Shown here: positions 23,287-36,600 of the stretch, piece after piece | Numbering within the stretch: position 1 is the stretch's first letter | Layout of the letters: the number at the start of each line of letters is the position of its first letter | NCBI GenBank assembly: GCA_030704615.1 | Contig: CM060731.1 | Location: 21,640,001 to 21,700,000, forward strand | Length of the DNA stretch: 60,000 nucleotides | Source: Takakia lepidozioides | Taxonomy: Eukaryota > Streptophyta > Takakiopsida > Takakiales > Takakiaceae | Direction of reading: 5' to 3' | Position numbers and translations under genes: made by a program | Notes under the pieces: model-generated | Seen by the model: the letters and a program-made list of their open reading frames with translations, nothing else | Databases searched by the model: none | Told to the model about the DNA's origin: nothing

Positions 23287-26200
23287 CTACCCATGTGTTG
23301 TATCCCGCTGCAAAAGAGTATCGACCTCGTTGAAACTCATAGTGGCCTGGTGAATGAAGTTGTCACGTTTGGGATCGCAAACCATCCTCCTCAAAAATAT
23401 GAAATACAAATGTTTGCATGATATGAATTTACCTCTCTTGCCCAAACTGGTTGATAGCATATTCACAAAATCAGGACATGTGCAATTGGGGAAATTGGAA
23501 ACCGTGATGTCATAGGTCCTGTCATGAACAGCAGATGTGGAAGTGATGATTGTGAATACCCGACCATATCCTGGATCGGGTACTTCCGTGGTGCTTCCGA
23601 CACGAGCTTGGAGCATTCTTGCGGACTCCACTTTGCCAAAGTGTTCAGCGGTTGGAGGGAAACGCCGAACGAGCTTTCCATCTCGTTTGGTTGGCCACAA
23701 GTCAGGATTTGCCGGGGGGACCCGGGAGGACGCAGGAGTAGTAGCACATGCATGGAGTTGGGGTTGTCTCGCAAGGGAAAAACCTGCCTCCTCCAGCATT
23801 TCAATCTCCTGAAAGCTGAGATGTGTTCCCACCTTCACGGGCCAAACGGTTGGAGGAGATGGCTTCATCACTACGGAAGGACGCACAGTTCCATGCACAC
23901 ATCTGGCACAATCATCTGCGCAGAACCAGAACTTGTGGTTCTTGGCTTCTGGTTGACCGTATGGACGCATCAAGCCCGTGAAAGTCGGAGCAGGAGTTCG
24001 GGCACCACCTCTGGATATAGATGAAGTGCACTTCTCGAAATTAGTTGCCCTGATCGCTGTACATTTCACACGAGACCCGACACTTGTGCGTTCTATGTGC
24101 CAAACGTGGTCGGGGCATGCGGACTCAAGCACATCAAGGGGGTTGTTTCTCTCCTGCACCATTTCAGTGGCACGGTTTGATGCTGGAGCTTGCCGTCGTG
24201 TTGGAGGTTCCTCCACAATGGAGGTTCCGGACACGGAGCTGTCATGCAGGGGAACACGAGGCTTCGAGAAGTTATCACGGTCTGCCCTGTGGGAATCTGA
24301 ATCCGAACCAGGTGGAGTGTTCAATTTCCTCTTACAGGAGCCGAATCTCTCCTCCCCTTCAAGATGTGGAACTCTAGAAACAAGTGGCGTTCCCTGGGCA
24401 TACATGCTCACCGCCCGTGCTATCTTGATTGGATCCCCAGATCTGTTTGCAGCACGCAACATCAACTCCGATTTGTCCGGACCCTTGCCACCAACCCCAC
24501 CTCGTAAGAAATCACGGTATCGGGTTTGTTGTTGCAAGGCACGTATCAAATCATCTGTTGTTGCCACATACAAATCCCGACCTCGTTTCCCAGACTGCTG
24601 CAACCATGCATTGTGCACAGTTTCTGCCAAATTGCAAGATGGCATGTCTGCCATTTCCTCAATGGACATGTTCTGCAAAGAGGATAACCACACTTCAGAA
24701 TAGTGCACAGGAAACAACATAAAGAAAGCAATGAGTCAAAAATATGGAAAGCAAATGTATGAATAAAGCATGAAATAGAAGCCTCGTACCATTGTCATGG
24801 CTGCTCCCCACTGTCTATACCGGAAGTGCCAAAACGCCAGCCAATCTTCCAATGCTCTCATACTCTCAAGTGATGCAGCTCCAGAAGAGAACCACCAGGC
24901 ACGAATTGTCTGGAACAAAGTGTCCGCCTCCTTCATTGTTCTAGCATCTTTGTACTCTTTGCACAATTTACGGTGCTGAGTCTGCATCTCTGGTTTGATG
25001 TCCGACTTTGTATGTTTTTCCAGAGATTGTGTCCAATGGAATAGACATGTACGCTCTCTTCCTGGCATAGGCACTTTTGGGTCGCCCGATCCGAAGACAA
25101 TACGAATAGCATTGAAATTTGCTTGAGCACTATCCGCCATGAAACCTGCGAAATTTGGAGATGGCAGCCCATGGCAGCCCATGACACGTATCAGGGAATT
25201 CCACATGAGCTTCTGGGATTCCGTATCCTCGGATTGCATGTCACAAACTGCAATTGTCATAACTCGTTGGTACACTGGATCGTAGACATGACAAGCCATT
25301 GTCGTCCAATCCTTCACTCGTTTCACATGATCAAACATAAGAAAACAGTTCTGCAAGTCCCCAGTCTTTTGCATCCGCTTCACGAGGCTAACCCCACTGC
25401 CCTCCCCAACAGTCGACATTTTGAAAAGAAAAACTTTGATGGCACCTTGACCTGGGAATACATTGTCCTGGATGTAATCGTACTTGCTCAGTCGTTTCAA
25501 TTCCAAAATATTGTCTATGTAGCCTCTGATCCCAGAGCCCATTCTCAATGCATTGATCTGATGCCGAATGTTAGGTGAACTTAAAGTGGAGAAATGATCC
25601 ATGACCAGGTCCAATGCTGCACCGTCAAGTTTAGTCCCCACAGAATCTCCTTCACTCAAAATATGGCTTTCCAAGAAGGACTTGCTTGCGCCAAGAGCAA
25701 TTGCAGATGTTGTTGCGGATGGGTTTCTCCCGAACTCCTGTTTGATCAACCTCGATACTGTCTCAACACTCTCCCTGTAATCCCCCTTCGAGACAGGATG
25801 GTTATGGAATCCAAAATGCACACAAGCTCTCGTCATTGTATTCAAACGGTGGACAACATAGTACATTCTTGCTCCGCAGAGCGCCAAGCAGGATGGCACA
25901 AGTTTGCAGAATTTGCAGACGAAAGTGTTTGCCGGTGGAGGGGCAGTCCCAGGCTGAAATGGATTCTCCGCCAGACCCTCCCATTCGCTTTGATTATGAA
26001 CTCCAGACTGAAGAAAGTGTCTGCAATTCAAATTATCACACCTAAGGTGTCCATTGCAAACTGTCCTCCTGAAAACAAGTTGTCATCATTCTGAATATTG
26101 GATGTTTTTGTTCTGCACCACGGGTGCCCGTCGTGTTTCTTGTCCATTCCATGCATCATGATTGTTACACCTCCAACTCGCGGAGGAGGAGGCAGCTCGA

Positions 26201-26801
26201 ATAGGATATCGCCATCAAAAGTCTCCGGCAAGAACTTCACAGGCACCTGCTTCAAAGATTCCCAATCAATTCCCCGCAACTCACTTTTGAATCCAGCCAT
26301 TCCTCCCATCGCCCGCAATTTTGGAATGACACTACAAATCTCTTCTTCATCAGCTTCTGCAACCACAGTAGGAAGGACTGGATTTGGAATTTCACTTATG
26401 TCATCATCGGAAGAATCCGAAAGCTCAACGATTGGAGTGGAGGAAGTCTGTTCTTTTTTCACCACCACCTCCCTCTTGTCTTCAACGACCGAAGCAGCAG
26501 TCCCGGGCGTCACATATGACCCAAGGGACTTTCGCCGAGGCTCTCCAAGTACTCTGTATCGACCAGGACGCACTCTCCACTGGCTGATATGAGCCGTCTC
26601 ATCACGGTTTTGGAAAGAATATTTCACCAACTTCCCTTTCAGATCGTAAACCTCTTTCTCCAAAAAGATGGAGCCATTCTGCAGCTGAAAACGGGTAGCC
26701 AAGACATGTTCCAGAACAATTGCAAATCCATTGTCAAGGACTTCCTGGGAGAACGGCACTGGTTTGTCGTCTGAGAAGAACTCCGCTTCAGAGGAAGCCA
26801 T
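23287..26801 (-). CDS. Mutator-like DDE transposase with SWIM zinc finger
   Basis: Cut-and-paste transposase of the large element, three exons on the minus strand. Exon 1 begins at the ATG at 26801 (MASSEAEFFSDDKP). The frame then changes near 26050, where LFSGG passes to RTVCNGHLRCDNLNCRHFL; a one-base slip in a T run or a tiny intron is needed. Exon 2 runs to 24790 and exon 3 covers 24672-23287. The N-terminus carries Ser/Asp-rich linker sequence and a Cys/His cluster (C..H..C..C..H). The catalytic core shows FDHVKRVKDW..(D), MTIAVCDMQSEDTES, FAGFMADSAQANF (second Asp) and CLFHWTQSL with the CxxH of Mutator-like enzymes. Exon 3 has MADMPSCNLAETVHNAWLQQ and ends with a SWIM finger: CTC, 19 residues, then CKH. 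About 1,130 residues. Apart from the one slip the reading frame is intact. Confidence 0.85.
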
Positions 26802-27656
26802 CTTCCTTCCTCGAGTATGTTTGTACCTTGCTATCGCAGATCTAGTGTAAATCGGTTTACTGCTGTCTCCAGAACACAGTTGAAGAATGAGCAGAGCATA
26901 TGGCGGAGGAAGCTCAGATAACGACTGTGCATATTCTGTTATTCATTCCAGATATGCAGCCGTCCATTTTAATTACTTTTCTTGTGGGCCCAGTGGTCAG
27001 AGAATCCATAGGGGCAGTGTCGGCAACTGTTAAACCGTTAATCAGAACCTCATCAATAAACCCAATAACAAAGCCGACTTCCTGGAAGCATGCCACAGGA
27101 TCCGAGAATGGGATTGCAGATTAAGTAAATGTATCTATATACTACTACCAATGATCATGCGCACCTGGAAAGTTCCAAATGTGCAACGAATGTGGGGTTT
27201 GGATAACAAGGATGACCGTGTATGATATTCCAAAATTTGTCATCAAACTCTCGTTCATTTATATTTATTTGTTTAAGACTGCGCATCAATTTCTGGGATT
27301 CGCTGTTCTTTTTAAATATTGAACCAGTTATAATTTAGAACACGCCGTTTTGTTTTGGGCGGCACACGTCAGACATCCATAACTGAATACGAACAGCTGT
27401 ACACCAATTGCTGGCATGTGCACTAATAACGAAACGACTATGTGTAACGGTCACGCGGGAGGGAATCCGATGCTTCTAGAGACACGCAAGAACACAGGCA
27501 ATCCCGCAAGAAATCGAGAGTCACTGCGTTTTTCTACTTTTCGCGCTTAGAGGGAGAGTGGTAGTCAAGCTGGAGAGGGTTCCTTCTAGAATACGAAAGA
27601 GAAGAAAGTCTCTTTATTTTACTTCCCTTAGAGAGAGACGCAGAGCAAGAGAGAAA
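26802..27656. promoter_or_regulatory. Divergent intergenic region, probable shared promoter
   Basis: These 855 bases separate the start codons of the two oppositely directed transposon genes. No gene is seen here, and no TATA box at a convincing distance was identified. A frame opening at 27558 starts with GTG and is not taken as the start. Confidence 0.5.
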
Positions 27657-30600
27657 ATGACGAGGCGTCGTTTGTTGGAGAACACAGGGCCAAGGCAGCA
27701 GGTGAACGCGGAGACTGATTCACAAGAGCAGACGGAGACTGAGGCAGCGGCTGCGACACAGTCGGCGATAAGAGTGCGCCAGCCTGTGGAGGCAGAGATG
27801 AATCGCAGGGACACTGAAGAAGGTGGAAGCACGCGGAACGCCGAACCTGAAGAAGGTCAAGAAACCCTTGCGCAGACAGAAACTCCAGCAGATGTGAGAG
27901 GGAAGAGGAAAGCTGCAGAAGGGGATCAAATTTCAAAACCTAAGAAGGTGCCAGTAAGTTTTATCATATAGTCTGTGTGATTGCCTTTCAAGGAGTCCTT
28001 CCTCTTCCATTCTTTAGCAGGAACTACTGAATCGCGAGCGTCGTTAACGCCATTCGATTCTGCTCATGAGATTTATGTACCTATGTGTTTGAAGAGAGAG
28101 TCTGCACTTACTATTCTCCCTAAACTACACTGAATGTCGTTGCCGCCAATCAGTTGCACATATATGTCATTACACAACACCGATCCGGCAGGTTGTTATC
28201 TTTTGTGATTGTCGTTAACGCCGTTCGCTATCGCTCTCACTTTTGTTTTGAATACGGCAGTCTCGGCTTTGCATGTGTAGATTGTGCTGAATTCTTTCAC
28301 ACCATTCATGGTGAGTTTCCTTGATACAGAGTGATTGTCGTTACCGCCATTCACTATTTGCAAATCACTTAGTCAGAACTGAATGGCATCGTGCAGAAAA
28401 CTGTGAGGTCGAAGCCTACAGGATCAGAGGGGAAAGGATCTGGAGATGGGGACGAGTCCGCAAAAAGCTCAGAGAATACAGATGAAGCAGATGAATCCGA
28501 AGTGCACTACCTTGACAAGGTGAAAGAACTCATGTCATTCCAGAAGGTAAACTCTCAGGAGGTTATAAGGGACATGCTCGTATCTGGAGGGCGTCTGGAC
28601 ATACCTCTGTGCCGGATGATATCAATGCCTGTTGTGCGTCCACCTCTTTCCCATGACATAACAAAATTGGAGAGTGATTTTGTGCATGGATATAGACTTG
28701 GTGCACAAGTTTTTTATGTGTCACTGACGGATATAAATGGGAAAAGCACATTAGTTTCTCCAGAGATCAGTGATAACTGGGATGAGTGCTGGAAAGATGC
28801 CAATGAGGAGTTCGAGCTGGGCCTCATGATGGGAAAGAACACCCAACAATTTTGCAACCACATGTTCTACGTCTGGGACGGCAACCACCGATTGCTGGCA
28901 TGGATGGGATACATTCAGAAACACCATTCGAAAGACAAAGACAAGCATGTTGCTGTGGAGGCAATGGTTTTGGATCCAGGAAACGACATCGCTAGGCTTC
29001 TTACAGCTATGCACGACGTGAACAAGTAAGTCATCCAGGAGATTTGATTCCCTCTGTAGTGTCTTGTTGATCCTCAAAAAACAGTGTTAAGGAATGCAAT
29101 GTTTTCAATGTTTTTGCAGATCGACAGAGAAATCGCATGTGACAACAAGCTTGGTTCACACACTATTCCGAATTCAGAGGATTGGTCTGATGAAGCTGGA
29201 TGATTTTCGGACAGTACTACCAATATCATCAAGAAGTGCGAAACAGGAAGAGCTGCAGGCACTTGGTATTCTTTGACACGAGAGGCGTTTCTGGAGTACA
29301 TGTATGCGGTAAGCCCGAGTCTGTAATCTGTTTACTTTTCGAATACATGTTTAGAGTCCCTTCGGAGCTAATCACTACTTGAATGAATGCAGCAAGAACT
29401 GGCAGAGGCAGCTGAGAAGGGAAAATCCGAATATTACCGCACTACACCAGAGGAACTAAGGACATCAAAGGGTGTGGAAGCTGCAATAAAGAAGGAGTTT
29501 GAGATGCGAAGAACCAAATTGATGTCAGCCTTCGGAAAGCAGCTTAGAATAGTAGATCCTGGACTTGGTCCTGAGTTCCTTCAGCAGATCAAAACACACT
29601 ATGACAAGCATGTGCATCCGGAGATGCAGCAGGAGAAATTGCACCGGCTGGCCATATCGATGGTCGACCCACAAACAAAAATAAGGTGGCTGGAGATATG
29701 GAACTCAGATCAAACAGTAAAGGACTTGAATCAGTTCCCAAAGAGCACCATACAGCCTGGCACAAAGGTGGAAGGAATCAGTGATTTGGTGTTTGATAAC
29801 TGGCTCCACAAGGCTACATTTTGGAGTCAGGTGTGTATTCGAACATGCTGTTTCTTCTCTTCAAGTATGTGATGTGTTTCTTTTTTGCAATTCTGACAAA
29901 TATACTATTTGCAGCTCGAAAAGCGCGCCGTCATTGTGCTGGATCAGACTTTGAAGGACCTGAACATTGCGATTGTTTCCCCTCCCCAAATGTCATTGGA
30001 GGCATACATAAGGAAGTGGAGAGGTCTCACCTGGAGATACTGTTTTTTCCGGGAGTTCTCCAAAGATGGTAACATTTTACGGTCCAACGACTTTGACAGT
30101 CAGGTTGGAGGAGAGTGGGCCATGATGCGAGTTGTGTACAGGTGAAATGTCATACTTGAAACTCTACTGTTTTTTTGGGAAAAATTGTGGCTTCATATGG
30201 ATTGCAATCTTAGATCCAGATTGAATGTCGTTGACGACATTCACTTCTTTGTCTGAGTCATTCTTAAGCGAGTATATGAATTCACCTGGTTAGGATCTAA
30301 GGGTGCAATTATATTGTCCCTGATTAGAATTGATAATGTCCTTGAATGGCGTTGACGACATTCACATACGGAGTTGTTGTGTGGTCCTCAAGGTTATTTA
30401 AATTTTTGTAATGTCCATAGAGGTTACAATGAGGGTTGATCACTTCATTTTGCTGAATGTCAATGCAGACATTCAGTTGTTCTGCATTGTTTTTTCCTCT
30501 TGCGATGAATATGGAGGCTTGATAAGCTCTGTTTTAAGAAATCCAAAGTGAATGTCGTTGACGACATTCACAGCTGTGTCTGTATTATTCAAAAACGACA

Positions 30601-33600
30601 AATTCAATTTTCATGGATTGGGGAGCTAAGTAATTGGTTTCTTTTTTGTATTTTTGTGAATGGCGTTGACGCCATTCACATACAGTGATGTTGTGAGGTC
30701 CTCAGTGATAGGTTCGTTATGAATGTGCATTGAGTTTTCCTGGATGGTTCCTTACTCAATTTTTTTATTTCCATCCTGTGATTTTGCTTCATTTCAGTAA
30801 TAATTTGGCTTCATTCTTGAATGTCGTTGACGACATTCACTTCTATGTCTGTGTCATTTCTAATCGCTTATTTGCATTCACCTGGATTAGGATGTATTTA
30901 CAGTGTCATGGAATGGAATGTTCTGAATGGCGTTGACGACATTCATATCTGGAGCAGTAGTGTGGTCCTGAAAGGTCCTTGGAGCAGTTGTCAGAGCCAT
31001 TTCAATCCATGTTTTATTCTTTCTGTTCTACTTGCATCTTACTCACTGAGCGCTTTTGTGGGTTGGGATTCATCTCCTTTTTTCAGGTACACGAAATATG
31101 TGCTTATGGAAGGAAATCACCTGAGCGGAATTCCCGACTATCTTGACATGTGGTCGGACCCTGCAAACGATCCAACCATGTATACTGCAGGGATATTGAA
31201 GGACTGGAGTCCTTCTCACTTCAGAGACTGTGGGTGGTACCTTGACTGCCCACCTGAGCACACGACCTTTCAAGAACAGCATATGAAATACTTGAACAAT
31301 AACGCTGAGATGCTGGCGCCTTTGACTGACGAAGAGTATCAACGAAACATAGCAACCTTGGCTGCCAAGGAGCCTGATGCTCAGGGAACGCCGCAGAAGG
31401 GAAAGAAGGCGGGCCGCAAACCAAAAGACAAGGCTGTTGATGTCATAGCCATCTCACCAGCAAAGCCAAAGGACAAAGACAAGTCCAAAGAGAAGGAAAA
31501 GGACAAGGGGAAGGAGAATGAAAAGGAGATGGAGAGTGGGCAGGACTTTAGTGCTGGAAGATATACCCGCACTCTTCAGTGCGTGTTCGATGCCAAGCCA
31601 CACCCTTCCCGTTCTGATTCAGCAGGAGAGATGAAAATTGTTAATGAGGGTTGGCTTTCGATGATGCAGAGTCGAAAGAGAGGATACACTGGGGTGCCAT
31701 CCCCTACCTGGGACAATATAATCTCATTCCTCAATCTGGTGAGAATTCCACTTTCTTTCCTTTTTCTCTGAATGTTTCGTTGGCAGTATTTCAGTCTCGT
31801 TCTTTGAAAACATTCTTGCCATCGTTCTTATAAAAAACATGTCTGTTGCAGGTGAGCACAGGTCCCACCTTCGTGTGCGGTGTGCAGAAAACTTATGCGG
31901 CCGACATTGTCATTCTCGACATCCCGGATGGCCAGGCTGTGCCAGAAGTTCTTCCAAAGGGCAAGACGCCAGGGTGGAACAAATTCGAGGACAACTACTG
32001 GAGTTGGGTATTCGGGTTCTGTAACAATTTCCTCTCTGATGCAGGGACACTTCTGCTTTTTCAGTCATGTGACAATGATAGTCGTCGGGCATTGGCATCA
32101 TACCTCAAGTCTTCAGGGTTTGAAGTTTTGCGCACATGGAATTGTGTGAACAGCCTCTACCTTGTGAAAGGGGGTTTCCCTGGTCAGCTGGTATGCCGTC
32201 TGCCTTCTGCTTATGCTTTGATCATGAGTTTCAATTTTCTCTGCAGCTCCACTCTAGTAGAATGTTTTATGATCGACACCGATCATCAACGATTCATGGT
32301 TTTTTGGTGTCAGAGTTCTGAATAGCCGATGTACACACTTCCACTTTAGATTGTGTTTACCACACTAACCTGCTATCTTTGGCAGACGAGGATGTTCGAG
32401 GCGATCTGCCTGCGGAGGATTCGCACATCAAAGACACCATCCTCCATCCGCAGCTTTGAGATTTCTGACCAGGGTTGTTTCGTCAACCCCCCCTATGAGC
32501 CCCATGTCGATGACATTTTGTACAACTTCATGCAGTCCAGTCAGACTCTGAAGAGACCAGATGGCACTCCCTGGAGAGGTGCAAAGGAAAAGTCACCAGC
32601 ATTCATGCAAATACTGTTGGAGTCATGCAGCCACCGCTCTGCACGGGTGGTCGATCTTTCTGTGTCCACATGTTCGTTTTCTCCCTTCCGAATTGGTTTC
32701 CTTTCAACAGTTTCATCTGCTTAAATCCCCTCCTCTAAACTGCTTATGTTCTCCTGTCTGGTGCAGGAGCAACTTACCACGCATGCAAGGCAGGCGGAAG
32801 AAGCCTTTTTGGTATGGAGGGTGATTCTGACCTCTACAACACAGTGCTCCTCCCCCTTTTGTCTGGCTCCACTTCAGGCACACTGTCGCGCACCTCACTT
32901 CGGTAAACTCCCCTTCAAGTCATAGTTAACCGCTTTGATGCGCGCGCCTGACTCCCAACCTGGCCGCCGGGCCAACTTGGAGTTTCGGCTACTCACCGGG
33001 ACATAACGGTCCCCGTTCGCTTCCTCTAAAACCTCCACCTATTGGGACTAGGAGAATTCCCTTTGGTAGATGGCAGTCCGGAACAGCTCCCCACTCTTTG
33101 GTCGCTTTCCGGCTCGCACGATTACTCACTAGTTTTTGGTCACCAACGGGCTTGCACCGTTCTCGGGGTTACTACTCCCTATATATACTTCTGTAGCTGT
33201 CCGCGGGGTTTCATAACCAGCCATGCCATTTTATGGCGAACCACCACGAAAACCCTCGACTCCCGGTGGTGAGTCGCGGTGAGTCTTGGCCCACTCACCG
33301 CGGCCCCAATGGACCGTGATGAGTCCCAAGACTCCCCACGACTCCCACCTCGAGGTCTCCACCCCATGGTGAGTCCTATGCCACCCCCACTAAGTCCCAC
33401 TAAGCTACCACCACCCCTTGTGGAGCCACCTCCACCGCAACCCGGTGTGCGGGGCTCCACCTAGTGAGCGCCTCCGCCTCCTTGAGTGCCTTGGGCACTC
33501 AAGGGTGCTTCAGCCCCCCATACCTATCGCCGCCGCTGCCCCCCACCACAGGGGCAGCCCCTCATGTGTCCCGACCCCCTGCCCTCAAGGCAAAGGGCCG

Positions 33601-36600
33601 CGACACACACCCCTACCAACAGGGAGTCGATGTCCTCATCGACTTGTCCATTTTGTAGAAACGAACATCCAAGTTGTGGCGTCCCACATCAAGGAGTTTG
33701 TTTCCGTACCATGGCGTCCCATGGCAAAGAACCAAACCCCACACTTGACTCCACTCTCCACTAGCTAGTTCGGCCGACTTCCTCCAAGTCCCGGCCAAGG
33801 GTGGAGCCTCTCCAGCTCCTCCCAGTGCACTCTTCTTGGCCTACTTCAAGGCCAAGGAACGATCCTCCCCGAGGATCGAATCGCCTTACTGCAACAACAT
33901 TGCTTGCGATCGCTCATGATGCCGCTTTTGGCATCACCTTGAGCAAGGGTTCACCTGGAACCCTCTTTGACTAGGAAGATAACCTTGAACCAACCGTGCG
34001 CCCCAATCACTACAATTGGGTCCGCCTTGGAATGCTGGCCTGAGGTACAGGAACACGCCGAAGCCGCACTACGACTTCGTCCCGAGGCTACACGATTATA
34101 GTACGTGAACGGAAGCACGTAGCTTCCGCGTTAGCCCGCACTACAAGGCAACCCCCTCGGTAGCGCAGTTATAGTACGCGCACGCGCCAGGTGCGCACTA
34201 GCACTTGAACTCCCAAATAAGGCGCAAGTTTCCTTGCCCCTTGGATGGGAGTCACCCGATTTCGGCACTGCGCAAACACACGATTAACTCAATTTACCTC
34301 TCCTACTTTTGTAAGCTAGCATGCATTCTACACACTAGTCAACCACACCATGCATCACCATTTCAAACACAATAGGACGCACAATATTTGGAACCCATTT
34401 CCTTTATAACAAATTTTTGTACAATACAAGTTTTTGCAATCGGATTCCTGAGCTAGCTAAACCGGGCTAAGTATGCATTTCCTCCCCCACGCTCCAAGGT
34501 TGATGTCCCCATCAACGTTTCTTCCGCTTTTGAGGTCGCCCTTCGAACGCTGCAACTGCCTCGGATGCGTTTCCCATTTCTGAGGCACGCACCCAAGATG
34601 CCTCCACAAGATGATAGCCCTTCCATTTGACGAGATACTCCGTTTCTCGGTTCTTGAACCTCCTCGACTTAAGTATTGCCTCCACCTCGTACTCGGGTTC
34701 ATTTTCATGATCCAACAGCATAGGTGGCGGACGCAACACTTGCTGCCGATTCGGACGTGCTTCATCTTTGAAGTAAGGCTTCAAAAGGGAGACATGGAAT
34801 ACTGGGTGCACCTTGCTGTTTGCCGGCAGCTCCAATTCATACACATCCTCATTCATAACCCTCCGAATGCGAAAGGGACCCGCATACGGAGGTACGAACT
34901 TCGGACTCACTTCCGGAGGTAGTCGAAAATTCTTGATGTTCAACCAGACCTCTGTGCCTGCCTCAAACTTCACTTCCCTCCGCTTCCGATTCGCCTGCCT
35001 TTCATACCGTTTCCTAGCTTTGGCAATGTTGTACTTTGCGAGCTTCAACAAACGCTCGCGTTCTTCCAGCACCGCCGCTACTGCCGGTTCCTCAACGTCC
35101 TGGGCGGCCCAACTTGTCGGCACCAGAGGTGCTTTTCCATAGACCAACACAAAAGGGGAAACTCCCGTCGCGGAGTGTTCTGTGTTATTATAACAGAACT
35201 CTGCCGCGTCTAAGTGTTCCATCCAGTCTGATTGGTCTGCCGACACGTAATTCCGCAAGAATTGCTTCACTACGGAATTCACTCTTTCCGTTTGGCCGTC
35301 CGTCGTAGGTCGGAAGGCGGTGCTCATCTTCAGCCTCGTCCCCATCTTCTTCCAAAGTGCTCTCCAAAATTTACTCGTAAACTTTGGGTCGCGGTCCGAG
35401 ACAATATCCTTCGGGACTCCATGATGCTTTAAGACGTGGGCGAAGTAAAGTCGCCCTGTCTCCTGCGCCGTTGCCGTCTCCTTGGTGGGGATGAAATGGG
35501 CCATTTTACTGAACCTATCTACCACCACCATGATTGCATCGAATCCTTTTGACAGCGGCATAGCAGTCATGAAATCCATCGAGACGCTTTCCCAAGTCCC
35601 CTCTGGAATCGGCAAGGGTTGTAACAGCCCCGCTTGCTTTTTGTACTCGCTCCGGTTTTGTTGGCATGTGGTGCATGTCTTGACATACTCCTCTGCCTCC
35701 TCCCTCAGTTTGGGCCAGAAATACTCTTTCTTCAAGAGTGCCGCAGTGCGCTTGGCTCCGCCGTGGCCCGCAAGCAGGCTATCATGGCATTCTCTCAAGA
35801 GGCTATCTCTGATCCCTCCCTTTGGCACATGGAGACGTTTTTGCTTATACCGGAGCAGTCCTTTTTGCAAGTGGAACTGCGATTTAACCCCCATTCTCAA
35901 GTCCTGCATCACGCGCTTTGCCAGCTCATCCTTCCGGCAAGCCTTCCGGATCTTCCTTTGGAGCGCCGTCTCGCCCTTGTACACCAACAAGAGCTGCTGC
36001 TTTCTACTTAAAGCATCGGCCACCACATTGTCCCGTCCCGGTTTGTACTGGATATCCACGTCGAACACTGCCAAAGTATCTTGCCACCTAAGTTGTTTTG
36101 GGGACAACTTGGGCTGCGTGGCAAAATACTTCACCGTGACATTGTCCGTGAACACCTTCACTGGGTTGGAACCAACATAGTGGCGCCAGAGTTCAAGGCA
36201 ATGCACCACCGCCTTCATCTCTTTTTCGTGCGTCGGCCACCGTCGCTCCACTTCATTCAGTTTCTTACTTTCGTAAGCCACTGGTCGTCCATCTTGCATA
36301 AGTACACCCCCAATCGCGAAGTCCGATGCATCTGTATGAATCTCAAACGGACGATCGAACTCCGGGATTTTCAAGACTGGAGCTTCCGTCATCCGCTGCT
36401 TCAATTCAGCAAAAGCTTGGCCACAAAATGTGTTCCATACCCAGACTTTGGATTTACACAGAAGGTCCGACAGCGGCCCCGCGATCTTGGCGAAATTTCT
36501 CACATACTTCCGGTAATAGGAGGCGAGTCCTAGGAAGGATCGCACTCCCGGGACCGAAGTCGGAGGCTCCCAGTCCAAGATCGCCCTCACCTTTCTGTCA

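Noticed and set aside
27558-27656. Upstream extension of the ParB/methyltransferase frame
   Set aside because: The frame opens with GTG and the added residues are simple basic sequence; the first ATG is at 27657.
30222-30945. CRISPR-like array
   Set aside because: The palindromes are regularly spaced, but the spacers are themselves homologous ~120-180-bp repeats inside a eukaryotic intron, with no cas genes.
32269-32286. Palindrome ATGATCG-ACAC-CGATCAT in intron 7
   Set aside because: Single occurrence with a different sequence from the intron 1/5 family; may be chance.
33179-33768. Pro-rich open frames near 33.2-33.8 kb (repeated at 39.4-39.9 kb)
   Set aside because: They are duplicated because they lie inside the LTRs; no domain and no retrotransposon role.
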